A stretch of 64,000 nucleotides of DNA from contig CAYFQW010000001.1 in the NCBI GenBank assembly GCA_964345475.1, positions 1 to 64,000 on the forward strand, written 5' to 3'. The translations under genes were made by a program, and so were the position numbers. Positions within the stretch are counted from its first letter, which is position 1. Every line of letters begins with the position of its first letter. Of this stretch, positions 1 to 7,890 are shown in pieces. Origin of the DNA: WRIS01 sp964345475 (GTDB lineage Bacteria > Actinomycetota > Coriobacteriia > Coriobacteriales > Eggerthellaceae). Under the pieces are notes generated by a model. That model was not told the DNA's origin. It did not search any database and saw only the letters and a list, made by a program, of their open reading frames with translations.

Positions 1-279
1 AAGATCTTTAAAAACTTTGCTAAAACCTATTGACATTTACATAGCTGGCTCCTTTTTGTAAGCAAAAGCAATCCGTCCACCCTGATCCTATCCAGACAAT
101 CCAGATGGCTTGTTAATTGCAGACCATTACACACGGAATTTACCCGTAAACCGTCATGAAAGCACTGTTGGGATGAGTTGGCCTAATGTGGGCTATTTTT
201 ATCTGGTCGAATAATAAATATGTGAAAGAGATAATACTGGCGACATGAAACCATAGTACCTCTGTATCGATTCCGTCCT
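1..279. other. Left edge, no gene recognised
   Basis: I see no convincing coding frame, RNA gene or repeat in this stretch. A TTGACA hexamer occurs near position 30 on the plus strand, but no matching -10 box follows at 16 to 18 bases, so I do not call a promoter. The stretch lies downstream of the tRNA-Gln/tRNA-Glu unit and its terminator. Confidence 0.5.
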
Positions 280-281
280 TT

Positions 282-330
282 TAAAAATAAAAGAAGGATC
301 GAGATCCGAAATTAATCGACCCGATCCTTC
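282..330 (-). terminator. Rho-independent terminator of the tRNA-Gln/tRNA-Glu unit
   Basis: On the minus strand a stem of 9 perfect pairs (GAAGGATCG with CGATCCTTC, positions 322-330 and 293-301) is followed directly by a T-rich run (TTTTATTTTT). It lies about 40 bases past the 3' end of the tRNA-Glu gene and would end that transcript. Confidence 0.8.
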
Positions 331-368
331 ATTGTAAGGGGCTTGTGCTGCAGCCCCATCTTTGAAGT

Positions 369-444
369 TGGTAGCTCCGACGAGATTCGAACTCGCGACC
401 TCCGCCTTGAGAGGGCGGCGTCCTAACCGCTAGACGACGGAGCC
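369..444 (-). tRNA. tRNA-Glu (CTC)
   Basis: The minus strand folds as a full cloverleaf of 76 bases including an encoded CCA end. The anticodon loop is CTCTCAA between the stem halves CCGCC and GGCGG, giving anticodon CTC, which reads GAG. The T arm carries the usual GTTCGAATC. The first acceptor pair is G-U. It follows tRNA-Gln in the same orientation. Confidence 0.96.
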
Positions 445-531
445 ATACCTAAAGCGCTTATGTAGTATACCTTAAAATGCTTGTAAACCACACGAAGCTT
501 GCGTCTTCACGAAAACTTTGTACAGACCAAT

Positions 532-605
532 TGGCTGGGGTGGAAGGAGTTGAACCCTCACATACGGCACCAGAAACCGCTGTCCTACCATTAGACGACA
601 CCCCA
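532..605 (-). tRNA. tRNA-Gln (CTG)
   Basis: The minus strand gives a 74-base cloverleaf with an encoded CCA. The anticodon loop TTCTGGT gives CTG, which reads CAG. The acceptor stem TGGGGTG pairs with CACCCCA. It is the first gene of a two-tRNA unit with tRNA-Glu, read from the promoter at 682-710. Confidence 0.93.
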
Positions 606-681
606 ATTATCAAAGTTTCGTACCCTTTACCCACTCTCAGAACCTGAAGAGCCGAGGGGGCGTGCGAAGACACGATTAGAT

Positions 682-710
682 ATAATACGTTTAGCGCGGC
701 ATATCGTCAA
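682..710 (-). promoter_or_regulatory. Promoter of the tRNA-Gln/tRNA-Glu unit
   Basis: The minus strand shows -35 TTGACG (705-710), a spacer of exactly 17 bases, and -10 TATTAT (682-687). It sits about 75 bases upstream of the tRNA-Gln 5' end with no gene between, as expected for a housekeeping sigma factor promoter of a stable RNA unit. Confidence 0.75.
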
Positions 711-853
711 GGGCGTGTTTGCCCACAACATTCCAAGCACATGATTGCTCATGCAGAGTTTCCGCAACCTGTTTTCGGAATCCGATAGAAAAAACAGGGC
801 ATAAAAAAGCTTCACAAAACCTTTGACAGCATTCCAGGGATGCGCACCAGCGC

Positions 854-1648
854 TTAATAGTCTCTCATAAACTCCCACATATGATTGAGAGGTCCACGCC
901 CTTTCCCTAAGTTCAAGTTATCCCGTAAAGCCCCTGTTACGTACGACTTAGCCTTGCGAACTGCCTGCTCTAAGCTTAAGCCGACTGCTAGGTTGCAAGC
1001 AATTGCAGAAGAGAGGGTGCAACCTGTGCCATGGGTGTTCTCGGTGTTGACATGCTCCTCGTAGAACCAAAAGCTCTCCCCTTCCGGCGTAGCTAACACA
1101 TCGTTCGCTGAATCCTTTAAATGACCGCCCTTGAGAAAAACCGAGACTCCTGTAGTACGTGCAAGATCAAGGGCAGCCTGTTCAAGAGCAGTTTCTCCGC
1201 TCAGCTGACGCCCGCATAGCATTTCAGCTTCAGGTATATTGGGGGTAATAACAGTAGCGAGCGGAATAAGGATCTCCCTGAGGGCATCAAGAGCATCCTC
1301 ATGCAGGAGCTTTCCTCCAGAAGTCGCAACCATTACTGGGTCAACGACAATGTTTTCAGCTTTCCAATATACGAGGCGCTCCGCGATAGCCTCTACAATG
1401 GGCACCGAAGAAACCATACCCACCTTAACGGCGGCAGGGCGAATGTCTTCGAATATCACATCTATTTGATTTTTAATAAACTCAGGCGATACCTCTTCGA
1501 TGTTTTGCACACCGAGTGTGTTTTGAGCAACAAGCGCTGTTATTGCCGTTTCAGCAAATAGGCGATGTGCCGCGATAGTTTTGATGTCGGCCTGGATGCC
1601 GGCTCCCCCACTTGGGTCTGTTCCAGCAATACTGGCTACTGCAAGCAT
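854..1648 (-). CDS. thiD: Hydroxymethylpyrimidine/phosphomethylpyrimidine kinase
   Basis: The 264-residue protein is a ribokinase-fold kinase that phosphorylates HMP and HMP-P in the cytoplasm for thiamine diphosphate synthesis. The start region reads IAGTDPSGGAGIQAD, the family's substrate-binding N-terminus. VDPVMVATSGG and TPNIPEAEMLCG lie in the middle, and the anion-hole motif NTHGTGCTLSSAIA lies near the C-terminus. I chose the ATG at 1648 because GGGAG lies 5 bases upstream of it; a longer reading from 1669 would overlap the conserved end of the riboswitch. Expression is very likely controlled by the TPP riboswitch just upstream. thiN lies immediately 5', so both may share a transcript. 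Family assignment is firm. Confidence 0.96.
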   Translation of the reverse strand: MLAVASIAGTDPSGGAGIQADIKTIAAHRLFAETAITALVAQNTLGVQNIEEVSPEFIKNQIDVIFEDIRPAAVKVGMVSSVPIVEAIAERLVYWKAENIVVDPVMVATSGGKLLHEDALDALREILIPLATVITPNIPEAEMLCGRQLSGETALEQAALDLARTTGVSVFLKGGHLKDSANDVLATPEGESFWFYEEHVNTENTHGTGCTLSSAIACNLAVGLSLEQAVRKAKSYVTGALRDNLNLGKGRGPLNHMWEFMRDY

Positions 1649-1653
1649 ATTTT

Positions 1654-1739
1654 CTCCCTTCGTTGGCATTACCCAGATCAGGTTCGCGGGTCGAAGCGAA
1701 AGCTCCCTCTCAGCCTGATAAAAATCTCAAGCTCCCCGG
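1654..1739 (-). promoter_or_regulatory. TPP riboswitch (THI element)
   Basis: The minus strand carries the conserved THI-box blocks in order: GGGGAGC, then CAGGCTGAGAGGGA, ACCC, GAACCTGATC, GGGTAATGCC and GAAGGGAG. The last block contains the thiD ribosome binding site, so binding of thiamine diphosphate probably hides the thiD start. It begins only about 15 bases after the thiN stop codon. A weak promoter (TTGGCC, 16 bases, GATAAT) at the end of thiN could start a separate transcript, but that is uncertain. The 3' end of the element is approximate. Confidence 0.95.
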
Positions 1740-1754
1740 ACATACACAAGCTTA

Positions 1755-2591
1755 TCACATATTATCGACAGCTAATATGTGAGGCCAAGCATCGAGCGCA
1801 AAGAACAAGAGGGCTGTTCCTGAAGCGACAGATATCTTCGCGTCTTCTTGTGTAAAGGAATTCGAAACTCCTAAGGGGTGTACTCGCTGCAGTCGAGCAT
1901 CGCGCAATTCGTATTCTAGGCCACTCATCGTAAGGCCTGACACGCACGTACTGAAGGAGAATATCGAGAGGGTGCCCTCGCAGCCCGCAGCAAAGCGAAT
2001 AGAGCTTAGGGAGCGAGATACATTTCTTGTCCTGTCCGCAATAAACCCTTCTTTCGCCTCTCGCGTATCTTCGTGGTCGCGTTGGTGCTCATATTGATGC
2101 CTGTGCCCGCGCTCATGTCCAAACTTATACCTGGTCAGATGCCTGTGGCCATGCTCGTGGCCGTAGTCGTGGTCGTGGCAGTGCTCGAAATCTTGCCCCA
2201 CAAGAGCCCTCACCACAACATCCTCGCCTATTGCATACACAATCTGCCCACGCTCGGAAAAGCTCGCGATAAGCTGATAGACCGCAAAGGTGAAGTCGAG
2301 CCGGCCCCCTAAACAGCCGTAGATGAGAACATCGTCGTAATGCTCGTCGAAGACCCTATCAAGCGCGAGTTCGATATCGCTTTTATTTTTTCTTTCAGGA
2401 AACTGTATCAGGTTCGAATGATCGGGCACATATCCCAAGGAATCAAAATCACCTATAACTAAATCAGGCTCAACACCTATGTCTTGTAAGTGACGATATC
2501 CACCATCGACTGCGACAATGTAGTCAAATTTTTGAGTAAGGAAATGCTTCGCATTAAAACATGCTGCACCCACCAACGCACATACAGTCAT
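1755..2591 (-). CDS. thiN: Thiamine pyrophosphokinase with a histidine-rich insertion
   Basis: This 278-residue protein should transfer diphosphate from ATP to thiamine, giving thiamine diphosphate. The catalytic domain shows VDGGYRHLQD (residues 28-37), PDLVIGDFDSLG (42-53), KSDIELAL (70-77) and GCLGGRLDF (92-100), matching the TPK family, although the usual His after GGRxD is Phe. The thiamin-binding C-terminal domain is recognisable in GLTMSGLEYEL and GVSNSF. Between the two lies an insertion with 12 His in residues 137-173 (HCHDHDYGHEHGHRH and onward), not typical of the family. I chose the ATG at 2591 because AAAGG precedes it; an earlier ATG at 2624 has no ribosome site. It precedes the riboswitch and thiD. 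Confidence 0.9.
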   Translation of the reverse strand: MTVCALVGAACFNAKHFLTQKFDYIVAVDGGYRHLQDIGVEPDLVIGDFDSLGYVPDHSNLIQFPERKNKSDIELALDRVFDEHYDDVLIYGCLGGRLDFTFAVYQLIASFSERGQIVYAIGEDVVVRALVGQDFEHCHDHDYGHEHGHRHLTRYKFGHERGHRHQYEHQRDHEDTREAKEGFIADRTRNVSRSLSSIRFAAGCEGTLSIFSFSTCVSGLTMSGLEYELRDARLQRVHPLGVSNSFTQEDAKISVASGTALLFFALDAWPHILAVDNM

Positions 2592-2745
2592 CTTAAAGCC
2601 CTTTCCAGGTGGAAGAAGAAACATTGGCGCCAGACAAATAGAAGGTAAGGCTTGGATACCTTTGCCTGTGGAGAGCTCTTTTTTCTAGTAAAAGCGTTTT
2701 TGCTGCAGCGATTCTGTTATAAATCAAAAGTAGACCCTTCCTCAC

Positions 2746-2775
2746 TCGACCACCCACCTTGTCCCATGATAGAAT
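2746..2775 (+). promoter_or_regulatory. Probable rnpB promoter
   Basis: A -10 box TAGAAT lies at 2770-2775, with a TCGACC -35 match 18 bases upstream (2746-2751). The expected start site, six to seven bases past the -10, coincides with the 5' end of the RNase P RNA P1 helix at about 2782. Confidence 0.55.
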
Positions 2776-2781
2776 ATCACA

Positions 2782-3145
2782 GCAAGCGGGTTGAGCGACT
2801 GCGCTTGATGGAGTGACGCAAGTCCCCATTAAGTGAGGAAAGTCCGGGCTCCAAAGGGTCAAGATGCCAGCTAACTGCTGGGCGGGGCAACCCGACGGAT
2901 CAGTGCCACAGAAAAGAAAACTCTTCGTACCTTGCGTGCGGAGAAAAGCTGAAACGGTGCGGTAAAAGCGCACCAGCATACTGGCAACAGTGTGGCTTGG
3001 TAAACCCCATCTGGAGCAAGCGCAAATAGGAATGCTACGCGGTGAACCCTTCCGTGCATTCGGGTTGCGTGCTAGAGGTGCATGGCGACATGCATTCGAG
3101 ATAAATAGTCGCTCTCGACAGAACCCGGCTTATAGACCCGCTTGC
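2782..3145 (+). ncRNA. rnpB: RNase P RNA, bacterial class A
   Basis: This is the catalytic RNA that trims tRNA 5' leaders. The signature blocks are present in order: GAGGAAAGTCCGGGCTCC, CAGTGCCACAGAAAA, GAAACGGTGCGGTAAAAG with GCGCACCAGC, and near the 3' end GACAGAACCCGGCTTATAG. The first and last bases form a perfect 10-pair P1 helix (GCAAGCGGGT with ACCCGCTTGC), which fixes both ends and gives 364 nucleotides, a normal length. It is the only plus-strand gene in the first 26 kb. Short open frames across it on either strand are chance. Confidence 0.97.
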
Positions 3146-3165
3146 GTTCCTCAAGTATTTCCACA

Positions 3166-3200
3166 ATCGAAGCCTTCGGCGTTGGCCGATAGGCTTCGAT
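3166..3200 (+). terminator. Long hairpin 20 bases after rnpB, possible terminator
   Basis: ATCGAAGCCT pairs with AGGCTTCGAT (10 pairs), and inside it TCGGC pairs with GCCGA around a GTTG loop, leaving a single bulged T. No U-run follows at once (GTCTACAG), so termination by this hairpin is inferred only from its position just past rnpB. Confidence 0.45.
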
Positions 3201-3325
3201 GTCTACAGACAAATTTTGAAACCAGCTGCAGAAGCCCCCAAAATATACCCTATATCGAAATACCCCATCTTTTTCGGTCGATGACATACAAGCCTTGTAG
3301 CAAAATGCCGCAGGTAAGCGTCGTA

Positions 3326-3356
3326 GAAAAAAGCCCGAAACTATTCATTTCGGGCT
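3326..3356 (-). terminator. Rho-independent terminator of the divIVA end of the dcw cluster
   Basis: On the minus strand AGCCCGAAA (3348-3356) pairs with TTTCGGGCT (3332-3340) across a 7-base loop and runs into TTTTTT. It lies about 60 bases past the divIVA stop codon and would end the long dcw transcript before it meets rnpB. Confidence 0.88.
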
Positions 3357-3418
3357 CAATCGTAAAGACTCACTTCAATATGAACGGTTTTATCAACCCG
3401 CTATATACACAGACAAGC

Positions 3419-4180
3419 TTAGTCGACTTCCTCGAAATCAAAGTCGTCATCAGCATCACCAAATCCTGAAAGATCTTTCTCTATAGACGAGGGCTTAGGG
3501 GTTGCTGGAGAAATAATAGCTGATGCGCTCGTCTGGGGCGTCGTGTACGTGGACGTAGAAGAGTTTTTTCTAAAAGGCACCTGGTTTTTGCCGGTAGCAT
3601 CCATATTCGACCTACCGTGCGCGAAACTTCGAGGGCCACTATCAATTCCAAGACTGTTAAGTTTCTTGGTTGCATCGCTAATGAAGTCTTTAAGGATATC
3701 CTGATACTCTTCGCGAGCATCTTCACGATCACTTTCGAGCTTAGCAATCGCATCTACGATGCGCTGCTTCTCGCCGTTTGCCTTGTCGAGAATACGTTGG
3801 GCTTCATCTTCTGCATCTTGACGGATGTGCGCAGCTTCCTGATTGGCATTCATAATGATTTCGTCAGCAGACCGTTGTGCAATGATTAAGGCTTGTGCGA
3901 TAGCGTTGTCGTTGGCCTTTTTTTCCTCTAGCTCATTCTGGAGCTTAGTGATAAGGACATCTTTTTCATCGTTGCACTCTTTCAGGGCATTTGGTGCGGT
4001 CGCCCCATAGCCTGCAAACTTGTTGCTCTCGATCTCATCTTCATATTGCATAATTGTCGCGTTCATCTCATCGACTTCGTTGGACAAGCGCTCAAGAAAC
4101 ACATCGACTTCATCGACATCGTATCCCTTTCGATCAATGGAAAATGTTTGATTTTGGATTTCGGATGAAGTGATTGCCAT
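3419..4180 (-). CDS. divIVA: DivIVA/Wag31-like polar growth and septum-site protein
   Basis: The 253-residue protein has the DivIVA N-terminal membrane-curvature domain: ITSSEIQNQTFSIDRKGYDVDEVDVFLERL fits the family's F-x-x-x-x-x-G-Y-D-x-x-E-V-D-x-F-L pattern (described, not copied from a database). A long Glu/Lys/Ala-rich coiled coil follows at about residues 75-175, then a Ser/Thr/Pro-rich region and an acidic tail ending FDFEEVD. In actinobacteria such proteins mark cell poles and septa and recruit wall synthesis. The ATG at 4180 has AAGGGG upstream; the 10 residues before it in the open frame are unlikely to be translated. It is the last gene of the dcw cluster. Confidence 0.92.
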   Translation of the reverse strand: MAITSSEIQNQTFSIDRKGYDVDEVDVFLERLSNEVDEMNATIMQYEDEIESNKFAGYGATAPNALKECNDEKDVLITKLQNELEEKKANDNAIAQALIIAQRSADEIIMNANQEAAHIRQDAEDEAQRILDKANGEKQRIVDAIAKLESDREDAREEYQDILKDFISDATKKLNSLGIDSGPRSFAHGRSNMDATGKNQVPFRKNSSTSTYTTPQTSASAIISPATPKPSSIEKDLSGFGDADDDFDFEEVD

Positions 4181-4210
4181 ACTTATCCCCTTTTCATTCG
4201 TGAAAGTCAC

Positions 4211-4492
4211 CTAGAAGCTTATTCCATTATATAAACTAACAATTATTCGTACCCCGAATTGTAATACAAGCAGAGCCACAATAGGACTAACGTCCACCAT
4301 ACCTCCAATTGGCGGTATGAATTTCCTGAATAAATTAAGATAGGGGTCGCATATCTTGCCTAAATACATGTAAATATCGCTCACTATTTTCATATTTCTC
4401 GGAAACCAAGACATAAGAACATACACAAAAATGACCATTGTGTATACATCGGCTAAAGAAACAAGCAAGTAAATCAGGTTATACAGTATCAC
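4211..4492 (-). CDS. YggT family membrane protein
   Basis: A 93-residue protein with two hydrophobic segments, around residues 5-25 and 70-88, separated by the YggT signature region (MSWFPRNM and CDPYLNLFRKFIPPIGG). YggT proteins sit beside sepF and divIVA in many Gram-positive bacteria and are thought to act in envelope or division processes, but the molecular role is unclear. I chose the GTG at 4492, which follows AAAGGAG by seven bases and overlaps the proC end by 14 bases, suggesting translational coupling. The open frame itself extends further upstream inside proC. Confidence 0.85.
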   Translation of the reverse strand: MILYNLIYLLVSLADVYTMVIFVYVLMSWFPRNMKIVSDIYMYLGKICDPYLNLFRKFIPPIGGMVDVSPIVALLVLQFGVRIIVSLYNGISF

Positions 4493-5327
4493 GACCAAGC
4501 TCCTTTGCCCGACGCACGGCCGCAACGACGCCGTTTTTATAAACAGAATGCATGCCAGCGTCATTCATTGCCTGTAAAGCTGCGATCGTAGAGCCCCCAG
4601 GGCTGCATACTGACTCTTTAAACAATGATATATCTTGATTCGTCTCCTTGAGCTGGACACAGGTCCCATACACTGTCTGGAGTACGAGGGATTGTGCAAG
4701 ATCTTTTGAAAGCCCCTCATCCTCGCCGGCCTCTATCAAAATTTCCATCATAGCTGCCACATATGCAGGTCCTGAGCCTGAGAGTGCGGTTGCAACATCC
4801 ACAAGATCTTCTTCGACACGTTCTGCCACACCAAGGCACGCGAATAGCTTGTGAACGATATCTACATCGTTTTCGGTAGATGTTGCTGAGGAACAAACAA
4901 CCGAGGCGCCCTCTCCAACACTCAGGGGAAGATTGGGCATGACACGAACGAGACGTGATTGCTCTGGTAGGTGCCCAATGAGAGTTTTTGTCTCAACACC
5001 AGCGGCGATTGACACGAACAACGAATGTGAGAAAGCCTTGAGCCCCTTAAGATTCTGCACAACATCTATGATAACCTGGGGCTTGACAGCAAGTATCACG
5101 ATATCGGCCTTGTCGATACCATCTGCTGATGCCAAACAATTCATCCCATGCTGCTCTTCAAGATATGTGCGGCGAGACTCACCTGGGTCTACAATCGTAA
5201 TGTTTGCGGAGCTGATATCCCGCGCAATCTCTGCCTGAGAGGACTGAAGCCCGAGGGCAATTGCCTCCCCCATTTTACCGCCACCGATAAAAACTAATGA
5301 TGTTTGACCCATCTTGTATGATTCCAT
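4479..5327 (-). CDS. proC: Pyrroline-5-carboxylate reductase
   Basis: The 282-residue enzyme reduces pyrroline-5-carboxylate to proline with NAD(P)H. The Rossmann start FIGGGKMGEAIALGL is at residues 13-27, followed by VILAVKPQ, the substrate-binding region ATALSGSGPAYV and the C-terminal VCSPGGSTIAAL. Length is normal for the family. The ATG overlaps the last base of the sepF stop codon (TAATG), so the two are coupled. An alternative ATG lies five codons in. A proC between sepF and yggT is common in Gram-positive dcw clusters, although the proline pathway has no obvious tie to division. Confidence 0.95.
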   Translation of the reverse strand: MESYKMGQTSLVFIGGGKMGEAIALGLQSSQAEIARDISSANITIVDPGESRRTYLEEQHGMNCLASADGIDKADIVILAVKPQVIIDVVQNLKGLKAFSHSLFVSIAAGVETKTLIGHLPEQSRLVRVMPNLPLSVGEGASVVCSSATSTENDVDIVHKLFACLGVAERVEEDLVDVATALSGSGPAYVAAMMEILIEAGEDEGLSKDLAQSLVLQTVYGTCVQLKETNQDISLFKESVCSPGGSTIAALQAMNDAGMHSVYKNGVVAAVRRAKELGRDTV

Positions 5328-6232
5328 TACAGGACTCCCTGTCCACGTAGTTCAAAACGCTCTTCATCGCTCAGCGTATCACCGCGAATAATTACAAATA
5401 CTTTATCGGCAATGCAATCGACACTCGCATCGAGCGCACTTGACACTCCGAAAGAAAAGTCGAGGATACGCTTAGCCAGATGATCGGGGGTGTTTCTTAA
5501 AGACAATACGACAACATCGCCGGATTTAATAATCTTCGCCACCCGCTCTACCTCAGCATAGCTCACTGGTTTGAGGATTTTGAGACTACGTGTAGGTTTA
5601 TGCGATACTGCTCCTGAGCCTGAAAAAGTGTCATAAGGATCGTAGGCCCTCGAAGACCCTCCTGGGGCGCTGAGTGATGTTGCACTTGGGCTGCCCAAGG
5701 AGCTAGAGGAAACCGCCGATGAAGTACTGGGCAGCAAAGCATCCAGGCCTGTACCTCGTGCATTATGCTGCATGGTGGGATTGTCGCTTGTTTCCGTACT
5801 CAAAAGATAGTCGGAAGCGCGCTCTACTGTTCGATTTCCGCGGGCATATGAAGATCTACTGGCCGGAGATGAGCTTGAGCGCGACCTATCGTATGAAGAA
5901 GTTCCCTGGGAAGAACTGGACGTGCTCGAACGTCTTTCCGGTAAGGGATTTCTGTTCAGGCTATCGGGCACCTGCGTTCTGCTCTTCACATCGTCTATCG
6001 ACACCAAACGAGGGCCAGCATCGCTTGAGTACGACACGGACGACGACCTGCGGATAGAAGGCGTAGGGGCACCATAGCCATACTCGCCATAATCGGGGTC
6101 TACCTCATAATCATCGAAATCGTCATACTCATCGTATGCAGGCTGCATTACCTCTTCATAGTAGGGATCGTCGTATTCACCGTCGTCATGATTACCAATA
6201 AATCCAAGCTTCCCTTTAATTCCTTCAAACAT
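5327..6232 (-). CDS. sepF: Cell division protein SepF
   Basis: SepF bundles FtsZ filaments and ties them to the membrane. The start MFEGIKGKLGFIG is the family's amphipathic membrane-binding helix. Residues about 20-60 are rich in Asp and Tyr, about 65-210 are a Ser/Arg-rich low-complexity linker, and the last 85 residues are the SepF (DUF552) core with KPVSYAEVERVAKIIKSG and LDFSFGVSSAL. At 301 residues it is long for the family because of the linker. The ATG at 6232 follows GAGAAGG by nine bases; a TTG three codons earlier is too close to that site. With no ftsA in the cluster, SepF is probably the main FtsZ anchor, as known for other actinobacteria. Confidence 0.93.
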   Translation of the reverse strand: MFEGIKGKLGFIGNHDDGEYDDPYYEEVMQPAYDEYDDFDDYEVDPDYGEYGYGAPTPSIRRSSSVSYSSDAGPRLVSIDDVKSRTQVPDSLNRNPLPERRSSTSSSSQGTSSYDRSRSSSSPASRSSYARGNRTVERASDYLLSTETSDNPTMQHNARGTGLDALLPSTSSAVSSSSLGSPSATSLSAPGGSSRAYDPYDTFSGSGAVSHKPTRSLKILKPVSYAEVERVAKIIKSGDVVVLSLRNTPDHLAKRILDFSFGVSSALDASVDCIADKVFVIIRGDTLSDEERFELRGQGVL

Positions 6233-6314
6233 CTTGGTCAACCTTCTCTTGATTCAGCGGATCGGCCAAACAATCCATGGACTCGATAATTGATACGATT
6301 ATATAAGAAATTGC

Positions 6315-7028
6315 TCATAAGCCCGCAAATGTGTCATCAAAAATAGCACGTCCTATGCGTATCATAGTAGCGCCTGCCCTTATCGCCTCACGCCAGTCTT
6401 CACTCATTCCCATAGAAAGCTCATGCATTTCACCCAGTCGATAGTCGTCCGTGAAATAATTTTGTGTCTCTTTAAGCAAATTCGATAAGCCCTCAAAACA
6501 GGTTTGGGCAAGCTGGCTGTCCCCCTGGGGGGCCATAGTCATTAAGCCACATATCTGAATATTACGATAGGAAAGACTTTCCTCTATGAAAGGAACAAGT
6601 TCAGAGGCTTGAAGTCCTCCTTTACGCTCCTCACCAGACATATTCACTTCGATAAGCAGCTTTTGAGTTTTAAAAAGCCTCGCTGCCTCCTTGTCAATAA
6701 GGGGAAGATGGCTGCTTTTATATACTGAATGTATCAGATCTGCGTTTTGAACGATAAGGGGAATCTTTCTAGATTGAATGTTCCCAATAAAATGCCACCT
6801 TGGACTCTCAGATTGAGAAATGTCGCAGACGGCTTTCTTATCCGCAAGATCGTCAGGTCGATTCTCGCCAAAATCCTGCATCCCTATATTAAGAGCCTGC
6901 CTGACAATTTGGGCATCAACCGTTTTCGAGACTGCGATAATTCGCACCTCGTCAGGGTCGCGCCCCGCATCATAGCAACTCTGTTCAATTTCGCTTTTGA
7001 CGCTTCGATAGCGCTCAGCTAAGGTCAT
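6315..7028 (-). CDS. yggS: YggS/PROSC family PLP homeostasis protein
   Basis: A 237-residue protein of the alanine-racemase N-terminal-like fold that binds pyridoxal phosphate and buffers its level; no enzymatic activity is established for the family. VRIIAVSKTVD contains the PLP lysine (K35). Other family blocks are FGENRPDD (about 54-61), WHFIGNIQSRK, MSGEERKGG, GLMTMAP, LSMGMSEDW and the C-terminal RIGRAIF. The start lies six bases after the pgeF stop, with AAGGATG spanning that stop as ribosome site. yggS between pgeF and sepF is a standard order in Gram-positive bacteria. Confidence 0.94.
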   Translation of the reverse strand: MTLAERYRSVKSEIEQSCYDAGRDPDEVRIIAVSKTVDAQIVRQALNIGMQDFGENRPDDLADKKAVCDISQSESPRWHFIGNIQSRKIPLIVQNADLIHSVYKSSHLPLIDKEAARLFKTQKLLIEVNMSGEERKGGLQASELVPFIEESLSYRNIQICGLMTMAPQGDSQLAQTCFEGLSNLLKETQNYFTDDYRLGEMHELSMGMSEDWREAIRAGATMIRIGRAIFDDTFAGL

Positions 7029-7034
7029 GTACGC

Positions 7035-7868
7035 TCACATCCTTACAGCGAATGCCCCGTGGCGTCCGCATATACCGTCCTGTGCCCGATACGAGAAATA
7101 ACGCTCGTTTTCACATACGGTACATATTTTTGTATCAGCGATCCTTTCGCCGTCTATCCCTACATTAAGCAATGAGGCCTTGAGTGCATAGGCCAAGTCA
7201 ATACAATTATTATCGTTTGCGGAAAGATTCCCGAATTCTTCTTTAAAACGACAGGCTAGGTCTACGTCAACTTGGAAGCATTCTTGACGAATATGGGGCC
7301 CAAGATACACGTTGTACGAATTTGGCTCAAGATTGAAACCCGCTCGTACATCAAGCGCGTGTAAGTCTTGTATAGCTTTCTCAACGATGCGAGCGAGTGT
7401 TCCTCGCCAACCAGCGTGAATAAGAGCGAAATGTCCCGAGGGAGATGCGGCTATCACGGGAACACAATCAGCAAAACGAAGGAGGGCACAAATATGACGT
7501 GGAGCGATAATGATGGCGTCTGCCTCTTCTGAAGGTATTTGCGCACATATCTGTGTAGCCTGCCTCTCATTCTCTATATTGAGGACCCTACTTCCATGGA
7601 CCTGCGATACCCCGAGACAGGGCATATCATGTACGCCAAAAGCGTCCCGCAGGATTTCAATATTCTTTTCGACTGCTTTTTTTTCGTCCCCAACATGAAA
7701 GCCAAGATTTAAAGAGGAGAAACTACCTTCACTTACTCCGCCCCCTCGTTCAGTAAAAGCAATCCTCAGATCAATAGCTTCAAACAGCTCCTCATCCGTC
7801 AAAGCTGATATATGCGAAAAACGACCCTGGCTTAATCGCGGGGGTGGCAGCTCAGGACTTGTGAGCAC
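7035..7868 (-). CDS. pgeF: Peptidoglycan editing factor PgeF / YfiH family (multicopper polyphenol oxidoreductase fold)
   Basis: A 277-residue member of the DUF152/YfiH family, whose E. coli relative removes wrong amino acids from UDP-MurNAc peptides; purine nucleoside activity is reported for other relatives. Conserved blocks seen are SEGSFSSLNLGFHVGD, VSQVHGSRV, RFADCVPV, HAGWRGT and CTVCENERYFSYRAQDG. The His and Cys of these blocks are the zinc-site residues of the family. The start is a GTG at 7868, preceded by GAAAGG. It follows ftsZ after 22 bases. Which of the proposed activities applies here cannot be read from sequence. Confidence 0.9.
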   Translation of the reverse strand: MLTSPELPPPRLSQGRFSHISALTDEELFEAIDLRIAFTERGGGVSEGSFSSLNLGFHVGDEKKAVEKNIEILRDAFGVHDMPCLGVSQVHGSRVLNIENERQATQICAQIPSEEADAIIIAPRHICALLRFADCVPVIAASPSGHFALIHAGWRGTLARIVEKAIQDLHALDVRAGFNLEPNSYNVYLGPHIRQECFQVDVDLACRFKEEFGNLSANDNNCIDLAYALKASLLNVGIDGERIADTKICTVCENERYFSYRAQDGICGRHGAFAVRM

Positions 7869-7890
7869 GACGCACTACCTTTCGAAAAGA

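Noticed and set aside
2073..2312. A hydrophobic plus-strand frame opposite thiN
   Set aside because: It is the complement of the His-rich coding tract (CAT/CAC read as Met/Val), not a separate gene.
2593..3469. Open frames on both strands across RNase P RNA
   Set aside because: The conserved rnpB blocks and P1 helix explain the sequence; the frames have no ribosome sites.
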